From contig NZ_JBIPKH010000008.1 in assembly GCF_044068625.1 (NCBI RefSeq), positions 1-64,000 on the forward strand: DNA of 64,000 bases, read 5' to 3'. This stretch comes from Desulfurivibrio sp044068625. GTDB taxonomy: Bacteria > Desulfobacterota > Desulfobulbia > Desulfobulbales > Desulfurivibrionaceae. The notes beneath the pieces are model-generated. The model had not been told where the DNA came from, did no database searches, and saw nothing but the letters and a program-made list of their open reading frames with translations. Made by a program: the position numbers and the translations under genes. Positions 1-7,220 of this stretch are shown here, one piece after another (position 1 is the stretch's first letter; the number at the start of each line of letters is the position of its first letter).

Positions 1-9
1 AAAAAAATC

Positions 10-38
10 TTGATAAGGCATAAAGATACTGCTAACTA
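10..38 (+). promoter_or_regulatory. Possible sigma-70 promoter of the hydrogenase-chemoreceptor operon
   Basis: TTGATA at 10-15 and TAACTA at 33-38 are separated by 17 bp in an AT-rich stretch about 100 bp upstream of the large-subunit start. No -24/-12 (sigma-54) pattern was found here. The window begins only a few bases upstream, so further control elements may lie outside it. The match is modest. Confidence 0.3.
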
Positions 39-134
39 ATTCCAGACAACAAAAATCAAAATAGATTAACACCTGGCGACAGGACTGGATTAAAACAGCT
101 CCGCTTTCGGGCACTCGATCGGGGGAGATCAAGG

Positions 135-1646
135 ATGAAAATTGACATCGGGCCGGTAACCAGAATTGAAGGCCATCTCAACGTGCAAACCACCGTCGAG
201 AACGGGGTGGTCACCGATGCCCGCTGCGAAGGAGAAATGTTCCGAGGTTTCGAGATTTTCCTCCGCGGCCGCGACCCCCTGGACTCCCAGCAGATTACCC
301 AGCGGATCTGTGGGGTTTGCCCCTATGCCCACGCCATCGCTTCATCCTACGCCCAGGAAAATGCCTATCAACTTACCGTCCCGCCAAACGGTCGGATTCT
401 CCACAACCTGATCCAGGGCGCCAACCATCTTTACGACTATCTGCTCCACTTTTATCAGCTCTGCGCCCTGGACTACGTCGATATCACCGCCGTGCTGCAG
501 TACACCGGCCGGGACCCCGAGCTGAACAGGGTGCGCGACTGGGTCAAGGCCGAGGTCGACTCCGGCAAGCGCTACCCCGCCGCGCCCTTTCTGCCCCGCC
601 TTTCGGGTAAATATCTCAACGATCCCGAGGCCAACTTCGGGGCGATCAAAAACTATCTCGAAGCGATGAGCATGGAGAAAAAGGCCAACCAGGCCGCCGC
701 CATCTTCGGCGGCAAATTCCCCCACGCCACCGCGATCTTCCCCGGCGGCTGCACCCAGGAAGCCCGCATCGACCTGATTGTCGCCTACCAGTCGCTGATC
801 CGGGAGGTCCGTGACTTTATTCACCATAAATACATTCCCGATGTGCTGGCGGTGGCCGGCGCCTTCCCCGAATACTGGGAGATCGGCCGCAGCAAGGGGG
901 GCTTCCTCTCCTACGGTCACCTGCCCTTGGGGCCGGAGCTCGACAGCCGACGGCTGCTGGCCGGCGGAGTGATGTTCGACGGTCGGGTTTCGGCGGTGGA
1001 TTTCGGTAAAATTCGCCAGGATGTGGGCCACGCCAAATACTCCTCTCCCAGCAACCTCACGGTCCGGGAGGCGGCCATCGTCCCCCAGCCCGGCAAAAAC
1101 GGGGCCTACTCCTGGATCATGGCCCCCCGTTACGACGGCCGGATGGTGGAGGTGGGTCCCGCGGCCCGGGTCATGGTGGATTACGCCCAGGGCCACAACC
1201 CGGCCATCAAGGCTTTGGTGGAAAAGTTCGCCGGCCAGGCCAACATCAGAGCCGAGCAGCTCAACTCGGTACTGGGCCGCCACCTGAGCCGGGCGATCCT
1301 GGCGGCGGTGACCGCCGATTTCCTGCTGGCGGAGAGCGAACGGCTCACCCCCGGGGCCCCCACCATGGCCGAACTCAATCCGCCCTCCTCGGGCGAAGGC
1401 TACGGGGCCACCGAATCCTCACGCGGGGCTCTGCTCCACTACATCCGGATCGAAAACTACAAGATCGCCAAGTATGAATGCGTGGTACCAACCACCTGGA
1501 ACGCTTCCCCCCGGGATGACCAGGGTAACCCGGGCGCCATGGAATCGGCCCTGATCGGCACCAGAGTGCAAACGCCGGCAGAGCAGATCGAGTCGAAAAG
1601 GATCGTCCGCTCCTTCGACCCCTGCCTGGCCTGCGCCGTCCACTAA
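135..1646 (+). CDS. [NiFe] hydrogenase large subunit, no C-terminal extension
   Basis: Catalytic subunit that would carry the Ni-Fe(CN)2CO centre and interconvert H2 with protons and electrons. The N-terminus has the family motif GPVTRIEGHL (residues 6-15). The first nickel motif RICGVC gives C59 and C62, and the second, DPCLAC, gives C497 and C500. The protein is 503 aa, and its last residue is the His (H503) of DPCxxCxxH, so the cleavable tail that most group 1-3 enzymes need for endopeptidase-controlled maturation is absent. That feature is known from H2-sensing hydrogenases (HoxC/HupV) and from CooH-type enzymes. The start has a GGGGGAGATCAAGG ribosome site. The gene is followed after 11 nt by the small subunit, the reverse of the usual small-large order. 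No maturation gene (hyp or protease) is in view. The family is certain; a sensory rather than catalytic role is inference. Confidence 0.95.
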   Translation: MKIDIGPVTRIEGHLNVQTTVENGVVTDARCEGEMFRGFEIFLRGRDPLDSQQITQRICGVCPYAHAIASSYAQENAYQLTVPPNGRILHNLIQGANHLYDYLLHFYQLCALDYVDITAVLQYTGRDPELNRVRDWVKAEVDSGKRYPAAPFLPRLSGKYLNDPEANFGAIKNYLEAMSMEKKANQAAAIFGGKFPHATAIFPGGCTQEARIDLIVAYQSLIREVRDFIHHKYIPDVLAVAGAFPEYWEIGRSKGGFLSYGHLPLGPELDSRRLLAGGVMFDGRVSAVDFGKIRQDVGHAKYSSPSNLTVREAAIVPQPGKNGAYSWIMAPRYDGRMVEVGPAARVMVDYAQGHNPAIKALVEKFAGQANIRAEQLNSVLGRHLSRAILAAVTADFLLAESERLTPGAPTMAELNPPSSGEGYGATESSRGALLHYIRIENYKIAKYECVVPTTWNASPRDDQGNPGAMESALIGTRVQTPAEQIESKRIVRSFDPCLACAVH

Positions 1647-1657
1647 GAGGAGTGCTT

Positions 1658-2569
1658 ATGCTTGATCGTCGCGACTTTTTGAAACTTGCCGCCGCCCTGA
1701 CCGCCGCCTTCGGCGCCAAAGGCATTCCCCAACCGGTGGCCGCGGCCCTGCAAGAGGTCGATCCCCGCTCCGTCCCCAAACTGCTTTACCTGCAGGGACT
1801 ATCCTGCACCGGTTGCTCCATCTCCCTGCTCCAGGCCGATTCCCCCTCGCCGCTGGCGATGATCACCGATTATTCCCAATTGGTCTTCCACACCGACCTC
1901 TCCTCGGTATCGGGCAAGATGGCGATGGAGCTGATCGAATCGTTCATCGACGGTCGGGCCGGAGAGTACATTCTGGCCATTGAGGGGGCAATTCCGGCGG
2001 AGATGCCCGAGGCCTGCATCATCGCCCACAAACCGTTTGCCGACTACCTGGAACGGGCGGCCAAAACCATGACCGCGGCGGTGGCCATCGGTTCCTGCGC
2101 CTGCGACGGCGGCATTCCCGCCGCGGAAGGCAATCCCACCGGGGCCATCGGCCTTAGAGAGTTTTACCGCCGCCGCAACGTTGACAAGCTGGTGATCGAC
2201 ATCCGCGGCTGTCCGGTCCATCCCGACTGGGTCTGGCACACCATCAGCCATCTGGTCAAGGTCGGGGTTCCGGAGCTGGTTGACGGCGCCCCCAAACTCT
2301 TTTTCGAACGCCGCCTCCATGAACAGTGCCCCCGCTATTACGATTTCCAGGAGGAGATCTTTGCCGCCAAACTGGGAGAGAGGGGGTGTCTGTTCAAGTT
2401 GGGCTGCCTGGGGCCGATCACCTTTGCCGACTGCCCCACCCGCTGGTGGAACGGCGGCCGCACCTGGTGCATCGACACCAACGCCCCCTGCATCGGCTGT
2501 GCCTCCCCCAGTTTCGCCCGCCACAAAGCGCTGCCTTTCTACCGCCTCAGCGAAGGCAAAGTCAAGTGA
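1658..2569 (+). CDS. [NiFe] hydrogenase small subunit with Tat signal
   Basis: Iron-sulfur subunit passing electrons to or from the Ni-Fe site. The ATG at 1658 is chosen because GAGGAG lies 5 nt upstream; a GTG at 1652 overlaps that site. Residues 3-9 (DRRDFLK) followed by a hydrophobic stretch form a twin-arginine signal, so the heterodimer should reach the periplasm. Probable cluster ligands: proximal C50, C53, C147 or C149, and C185; distal H221, C224, C244, C250; medial C259, C278, C281. A further Cys, C271, occupies the position where Desulfovibrio-type enzymes have a Pro next to a three-iron medial cluster. There is no C-terminal membrane helix, and no cytochrome b or ferredoxin partner gene follows. 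The next gene is a haem-c chemoreceptor 49 nt downstream with no terminator between. Confidence 0.93.
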   Translation: MLDRRDFLKLAAALTAAFGAKGIPQPVAAALQEVDPRSVPKLLYLQGLSCTGCSISLLQADSPSPLAMITDYSQLVFHTDLSSVSGKMAMELIESFIDGRAGEYILAIEGAIPAEMPEACIIAHKPFADYLERAAKTMTAAVAIGSCACDGGIPAAEGNPTGAIGLREFYRRRNVDKLVIDIRGCPVHPDWVWHTISHLVKVGVPELVDGAPKLFFERRLHEQCPRYYDFQEEIFAAKLGERGCLFKLGCLGPITFADCPTRWWNGGRTWCIDTNAPCIGCASPSFARHKALPFYRLSEGKVK

Positions 2570-2618
2570 GGGCAGAGGCCGTCACCAATACCAGACCAAC
2601 GCTTAACGGAGATCTGCA

Positions 2619-4073
2619 ATGTCAGGCAACGCCTCCAGCAAACATTCACTGATCGCTAGGGTTCTAACCGTGGTCCTGGTGGTTTTGGCCGGGGCCCTGG
2701 TCGGCGGCACCATCTTTCTCCACTCCTTCGTCAAACAGCGGCTGACCGGCAACTACCTGGACTCGGTCCACATCCTCTTCGACTCTTTCGAAGAGGGGGT
2801 GAAGGGTTCCCTGGAGCGGGGCCAGATGAAGACCTTCCTGCAACTGCTCCACCAGCAGAACGAGATTGCCGGGGTGCTGGACGCCTCCCTCTATGACGCC
2901 GGCGGCAAACTGGATATGTCATCCAGCAAAGGCGAACGTTCGGAAGAACGATTGTCCCCCGCCACCATGCAAAAGCTGGAGGCGATGACCATGGTGGCCG
3001 AGCAGCGGGGCGATCATGTCCGGCTCTACAGCCCCCAGCCGGTGGTGCCCGATTGCGTCCGCTGCCATATCGACTGGCGGGTGGGGGAGAGCGGCGGCAC
3101 CCTGGCCTTGAGCTACGACCTGAGCCGGCTCAATGAAACGGTTCGTAATCTTGGTCTTTTTCTGATTTTTGGTTGCATCACCTTGCTGGTCCTGGTCAGT
3201 GTCTCCATCGCCCTGGTGCTGAACCGGATGGTCAGCCGCCCGGTTATTGCCGTGATCGACGAGCTCTCGGCCAGCGCCGGCCAGGTTTCCTCCAGCTCCC
3301 GCAGGGCGTCTGATTCCAGCCTGGCGGTGGCCGACCGCGCCTCCCAGCAGGCGGCCTCCTTGGAGCAGACCAGCGCCTCCATCGAGGAACTCTCCTCGAT
3401 GACCAACAAAAACGCCGACAGCGCCGACGCAGCCAACAATCTGATGACCGAAGCCAACCAGGTGATGACCGAGGCCAACCTGGCCATGGGCCAGCTCACC
3501 GAGGCCATGGGCAAGATCACCAGCGCCAACGAAGAGACCAGCAAAATTATCAAAACCATCGACGAAATCGCCTTCCAGACCAATCTCCTGGCCTTGAACG
3601 CGGCGGTGGAGGCGGCCCGGGCCGGTGAGGCCGGGGCCGGGTTCGCGGTGGTGGCCGACGAGGTGAGAAATCTGGCGATGCGGGCGGCCGAGGCGGCCCG
3701 GCAAACCACCGCCCTGCTGGAAACCACCAACGACCGGATCGAGCGGGGGGCCCAATTGGTGGGCAGCACCGACGAGGCCTTCAAAAACGCGGCGGACAAA
3801 GCCAAGAAAACCGCCGATATCCTGGCCGAAATCGCCTCCGCCTCCAAGGAGCAGACCCAGGGGATTCAGCAGATCACCAAGGCGATCCACGAACTGGACG
3901 AAGCCACCCAGCACAATGCCGCCGAGGCCGACCAGCAGTCGCAATTGGCCCAGGAGATGGAGCAGCAGGCCGAACAGCTCAGCCATTGCGTCACCACCCT
4001 GATCCACCTGATCAAAGGACTGGAGGGACAACGGCAGGAGGACAAAGAGGGCCCCAGGCTCATCCAGGGCTGA
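2619..4073 (+). CDS. Methyl-accepting chemotaxis protein with periplasmic haem-c motif
   Basis: Transmembrane chemoreceptor, 484 aa. The start has GGAGATCTGCA before ATG. Transmembrane segments lie at about residues 11-35 and 178-202, enclosing a periplasmic domain of about 140 residues. That domain ends in PDCVRCH (C146, C149, H150), a c-type haem attachment motif, resembling haem-binding DUF3365/Tll0287-like sensor domains. The cytoplasmic part has the canonical signalling tip (IDEIAFQTNLLALNAAVEAA, near residue 310) and a helical bundle. I could not recognise a clear HAMP domain in the short linker. The haem-c chemoreceptor DcrA of Desulfovibrio vulgaris is a known precedent for redox sensing. 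Its place directly after a periplasmic hydrogenase suggests that the receptor reads the H2 or redox state reported by that enzyme; this is inferred from position only. Confidence 0.93.
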   Translation: MSGNASSKHSLIARVLTVVLVVLAGALVGGTIFLHSFVKQRLTGNYLDSVHILFDSFEEGVKGSLERGQMKTFLQLLHQQNEIAGVLDASLYDAGGKLDMSSSKGERSEERLSPATMQKLEAMTMVAEQRGDHVRLYSPQPVVPDCVRCHIDWRVGESGGTLALSYDLSRLNETVRNLGLFLIFGCITLLVLVSVSIALVLNRMVSRPVIAVIDELSASAGQVSSSSRRASDSSLAVADRASQQAASLEQTSASIEELSSMTNKNADSADAANNLMTEANQVMTEANLAMGQLTEAMGKITSANEETSKIIKTIDEIAFQTNLLALNAAVEAARAGEAGAGFAVVADEVRNLAMRAAEAARQTTALLETTNDRIERGAQLVGSTDEAFKNAADKAKKTADILAEIASASKEQTQGIQQITKAIHELDEATQHNAAEADQQSQLAQEMEQQAEQLSHCVTTLIHLIKGLEGQRQEDKEGPRLIQG

Positions 4074-4577
4074 TCATTCCGGCGGTGAACGCCGTCGGTC
4101 GGCCTGCGTCTTGCGCCAGAGCCGCAGCAGATTGGCGCGGGCCTGCGGGTCATCGATGACCTCGATCATCCGGGCAAACTCCGCTTCCCGTTGCGGATCC
4201 GGCGGCGGCTCCGGATCCGCCTCCCGACCCTCCTGAGCCAGCAGCTGCCGCGCTTCCATCTCTTGGGCCAGCGCTCCATCCAGCCGGAAACGGAGGTCTT
4301 CGATCTTCTCCCGGGAGCGCAAGCGCCGGTTGATCTCCCGCAACAGGGAGCTTTTCTGAAACACCAGCTGCTGACGCCAAACCGGGTCCACCACCCGCAG
4401 CCAGAGGACCCGCTCCCGGATCACCTCCGGCTGAACGACGGCGGCCAACTCCTCCCCAACCATTTCCGGCCAGGAGAGGAAAATGGCGTGCATATCCAGG
4501 CGCTCACGCCACCGTTTTTCGCCGGCCAGATCCCCCAGCAGGGCACCAATCCGGCTGATATTCCGCTCTCGTCCCAT
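4074..4577 (-). CDS. DciA-like protein (DUF721)
   Basis: DUF721/DciA family, 167 aa from the ATG at 4577, which follows GGAAGAGAAG; a GTG at 4595 is an alternative. Family members include DciA, which helps load the replicative helicase in bacteria lacking DnaC. The recognisable core is residues ~8-95 (ISRIGALLGDLAG, then WPEMVGEELA and VLWLRVVDPVWRQQL). The tail is charged and probably helical. The gene is convergent with the chemoreceptor: the two stop codons abut at 4073/4074, and no terminator hairpin was seen between them. The family call is good; the DciA function is by homology. Confidence 0.8.
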   Translation of the reverse strand: MGRERNISRIGALLGDLAGEKRWRERLDMHAIFLSWPEMVGEELAAVVQPEVIRERVLWLRVVDPVWRQQLVFQKSSLLREINRRLRSREKIEDLRFRLDGALAQEMEARQLLAQEGREADPEPPPDPQREAEFARMIEVIDDPQARANLLRLWRKTQADRRRSPPE

Positions 4578-4641
4578 CTTCTCTTCCCCGGCCACTGGTC
4601 ATGGGCAATTCACCCCGGTCACCCCGCAAGTTAAACAAGCC

Positions 4642-4670
4642 TTGCCGCTTTGCCAAGAAAACATTATCAT
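4642..4670 (+). promoter_or_regulatory. Sigma-70 promoter of ychF
   Basis: TTGCCG (4642-4647) and TATCAT (4665-4670) are spaced by 17 bp and lie about 65 bp upstream of the ychF start. Confidence 0.5.
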
Positions 4671-4734
4671 GCCGGGTTGCAAAAGCAGCCATACCATCAA
4701 GAGCCTACCCTAATTAATCACCAAGGATATCAGC

Positions 4735-5829
4735 ATGGGATTTCGTTGCGGAATCGTCGGCCTGCCCAATGTCGGCAAATCCACCATTTTCAACGCCCTG
4801 ACCGCGGCCGGAATCGAATCGGCCAACTACCCCTTCTGCACCATCGAACCCAATGTGGGGATGGTGGCGGTCCCCGATGAACGGCTGGACAAGCTGGCGG
4901 CCATGGCCAAGACCAGAAACAAGGTCAACGCCCAGATGGAGTTTGTCGATATCGCCGGCCTGGTCAGCGGGGCCAGCCAGGGCGAGGGCCTGGGCAACCA
5001 GTTTTTGGGCCATATCCGCCAGGTGGATGCCATTGCCCATGTGGTCCGATGTTTCGCCGATGACAATATCGTCCATGTCAGCGGCAAGATCGACCCTCTC
5101 CAGGATCGGGAGATCATCAACACCGAGCTGATCCTGGCCGACCTGGAAACCGTGCGCCGCCGTCAGCAGAAAACCGCCTCCCAGGCCAAATCCGGCGACA
5201 AGGTCTTCAAGGAGCAGTTGGCGGTGCTGGATGCCATGGAAAAGCACCTGGATCAAGGGCTGCCGGCCCGAACCCTGGAGCTTGACGACAGCGGCCAGAC
5301 CCTGCTGCGGGAGATGTTTCTGCTCAGCGCCAAGCCGGTACTTTATGTGGCCAATGTCCCCGAGGAGCAGATCAATACCGGCAACCCCTGGGTCGAGGAG
5401 CTGACCAGGGCCGCCGCCGCCGAGCAGGCCTCGGTGGTGATGATCTCCGGGGCGATCGAAGAGGAGCTCAGCGGCCTGGATCCTGAAGAGCGCCAGGCCT
5501 TCCTGGCCGACATGGGCTTGAGCGAACCGGGACTAAACCGCCTGATCCGGACCGGCTACCAACTGCTGGGGCTGATCACCTATTTCACCGTGGGAGAGAA
5601 GGAGACCCGGGCCTGGACCATTCCCCAGAGGACCAAGGCTCCCCAGGCCGCCGGAGTTATCCATTCCGATTTTGAACGGGGCTTTATCCGGGCCGAAGTA
5701 ATCTCCTGCGCTGACCTGCTGGCCTGTGGCAGCGAGGCCAAGGCCAAAGAGAAGGGGCTGTTGCGCCTGGAAGGCAAGGAGTATGTGGTGCGGGACGGTG
5801 ACTGTATCAATTTCCGCTTCAATGTCTAA
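4735..5829 (+). CDS. ychF: Redox-regulated ATPase/GTPase YchF
   Basis: Obg-family P-loop protein YchF, 364 aa, the usual length. Family members prefer ATP and bind ribosomes. The P-loop is residues 9-17 (GLPNVGKST), and DIAGLV forms the switch-II region. The C-terminal TGS domain is visible (YFTVGEKETRAWTI through EKGLLRLEGKEYVVRDGD). The start is supported by AAGGATATCAGC before ATG. A DUF4438 gene follows after 23 nt and is likely co-transcribed. Identity is secure from near full-length family motifs. Confidence 0.97.
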   Translation: MGFRCGIVGLPNVGKSTIFNALTAAGIESANYPFCTIEPNVGMVAVPDERLDKLAAMAKTRNKVNAQMEFVDIAGLVSGASQGEGLGNQFLGHIRQVDAIAHVVRCFADDNIVHVSGKIDPLQDREIINTELILADLETVRRRQQKTASQAKSGDKVFKEQLAVLDAMEKHLDQGLPARTLELDDSGQTLLREMFLLSAKPVLYVANVPEEQINTGNPWVEELTRAAAAEQASVVMISGAIEEELSGLDPEERQAFLADMGLSEPGLNRLIRTGYQLLGLITYFTVGEKETRAWTIPQRTKAPQAAGVIHSDFERGFIRAEVISCADLLACGSEAKAKEKGLLRLEGKEYVVRDGDCINFRFNV

Positions 5830-5852
5830 CAAGTTGATGGTGAGGAGATCAA

Positions 5853-6737
5853 ATGCTCAAAACCAACCGGGAACAACTGGTTTGTCAGTCGGTGATCGGC
5901 GAGATCACCTCCCCCCTGGGCGGCATCAATCCCTACCGGATCGATCCCCAGGGCCAATCCGACATCTACCCCGGAGTCGGGGGGATCACCTACAACCTGC
6001 GGGTCGGGGACAGGGCCTGCGGCCTTTTTGCCGACCACGTTGAACCCGGGGTCTCGATCAGCAATTTCACCAAGTTCCAGGGCCAGCCCGGCCCCAATCG
6101 GGCCCTCAATCTCTTCTCCTGCGCCGGCAACCTGGCCACCGTGGTATCCGGCGATGCCAAGGGCAAAAAGGGGCGGGTCACCGGTAAACACGGCGGCATC
6201 GAGCATGTCCTGCTCGACTTCCCGGCCAAGGTGCTGGAGCAGCTGGTGATCGGCGACAAGATCCAGATCCGGGCCTTCGGCTGCGGCCTTAAGCTGCTGG
6301 AGTTCCCGACGATCAAGGTGATGAACCTGGACCCGGACCTGCTGGCTCAACTGCCGCTCAAGGCGCTGAAAAACCGCCGACTGCAGGTGCCGGTAACCCA
6401 CCTGGTGCCGGCGGCGATCATGGGTTCCGGCCTGGGCTCTCCCCACAGCCAGAGCGGCGATTACGATATTCAGCTGTTCGATCAACCCACGGTGGAGAAG
6501 CACGGTCTGGCTGACCTGCGCCTGGGGGATTTCGTGGCCATCACCGACGCCGATGCCACCTTTGGCAGAATCTATCGCAGCGGCGGGGTGGTGATCGGGA
6601 TCGTGGTCCACTCGGACTGCGTGCTGGCCGGCCATGGCCCCGGCGTCATGGTGGTAATGTCGTCGGCCACCGGGGAGATCGAACCGGTGATCGACCCCAA
6701 GGCCAATCTGGAGCGCCACCTGCCCAAACTGAAATAA
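5853..6737 (+). CDS. DUF4438 protein of unknown function
   Basis: I recognise a DUF4438-type protein, 294 aa, with GAGGAGATCAA upstream of the ATG. It is a soluble alpha/beta protein with no signal peptide or membrane segment. Conserved-looking blocks are GVGGITYNLRVGDRACGL near residues 46-63, GKKGRVTGKHGGIEHV near 106-121, and a Gly/Ser-rich MGSGLGSPHSQSGDYDIQ near 190-207. The family has no established biochemical function that I know of. It lies 23 nt after ychF, and a terminator begins at its stop codon, so the two form a transcription unit. Role unknown. Confidence 0.75.
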   Translation: MLKTNREQLVCQSVIGEITSPLGGINPYRIDPQGQSDIYPGVGGITYNLRVGDRACGLFADHVEPGVSISNFTKFQGQPGPNRALNLFSCAGNLATVVSGDAKGKKGRVTGKHGGIEHVLLDFPAKVLEQLVIGDKIQIRAFGCGLKLLEFPTIKVMNLDPDLLAQLPLKALKNRRLQVPVTHLVPAAIMGSGLGSPHSQSGDYDIQLFDQPTVEKHGLADLRLGDFVAITDADATFGRIYRSGGVVIGIVVHSDCVLAGHGPGVMVVMSSATGEIEPVIDPKANLERHLPKLK

Positions 6738-6761
6738 CCCGCTGCCGGGGTTATATTTTTT
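6734..6761 (+). terminator. Rho-independent terminator after the DUF4438 gene
   Basis: The stop codon is embedded in a hairpin (ATAACCCG, CTGC loop, CGGGGTTAT, one bulge) followed by a T-rich run. Confidence 0.7.
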
Positions 6762-6789
6762 GCATTATTCCCCCCAGTGGGGTTATAAT
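6760..6789 (+). promoter_or_regulatory. Sigma-70 promoter of the response regulator/HD-GYP pair
   Basis: TTGCAT (6760-6765) and a perfect TATAAT (6784-6789) are separated by 18 bp. The -35 element overlaps the T-run of the preceding terminator. The spacer contains CCCC-CAGT-GGGG, a small inverted repeat that could be an operator. The predicted leader is about 40 nt. Confidence 0.55.
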
Positions 6790-6836
6790 TCTCTGATTGG
6801 CTGTTTTGGAAAGGGGCGTTCAGGGGTGCTAAGCGG

Positions 6837-7220
6837 ATGAGCAAAACCATTCTAATAGTTGACGATTCAACGATGATCCGGCGGATTGTCAGTCAACTGG
6901 TCCAGCAGTTGGGCTATCGACCCGCCGTCGCGGAAAACGGCAGAAAAGGCTGGGAGATGGCCCTCGAACTCACCCCCGACATGGTGATCATGGACATCGA
7001 AATGCCGGAGATGGACGGCATCGAGGCCACCCGCATGATCAAAGCCGACGCCCGCACCGCTGCCATTCCGGTGGTTTTCTTCACCGCCCTGGGCGGAGAG
7101 GACAATATCCGCCAGGCCAAGGCGGCCGGCGGCAATGGTTTTCTCAACAAGCCGATCTGCAAGGAGGAGCTGGGCAAGGCCATCGACCATATCTTAGGCC
7201 TTACCACGGCCCAGCCATGA
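6837..7220 (+). CDS. CheY-like single-domain response regulator
   Basis: Receiver domain only, 127 aa. The acidic pocket is D9/D10, the phospho-acceptor is D53 (VIMDIEMPEMDG), and the conserved lysine is K105 (FLNKPI). It has no output domain, so it must act through a partner. It overlaps the downstream HD-GYP gene by ATGA (7217-7220), which implies translational coupling and a shared pathway. No histidine kinase is adjacent, so the phosphodonor is not evident. Confidence 0.92.
   Translation: MSKTILIVDDSTMIRRIVSQLVQQLGYRPAVAENGRKGWEMALELTPDMVIMDIEMPEMDGIEATRMIKADARTAAIPVVFFTALGGEDNIRQAKAAGGNGFLNKPICKEELGKAIDHILGLTTAQP

Noticed and set aside
135..2569. Ordinary membrane-linked uptake hydrogenase
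   Set aside because: No cytochrome b or iron-sulfur partner follows, the small subunit lacks the C-terminal membrane helix, and the large subunit has no cleavable tail. A soluble cytochrome-coupled enzyme is not fully excluded.
3240..3330. HAMP domain in the chemoreceptor
   Set aside because: After the second membrane helix the sequence goes quickly into a Ser-rich helical region without a clear HAMP pattern, so I left it uncalled.
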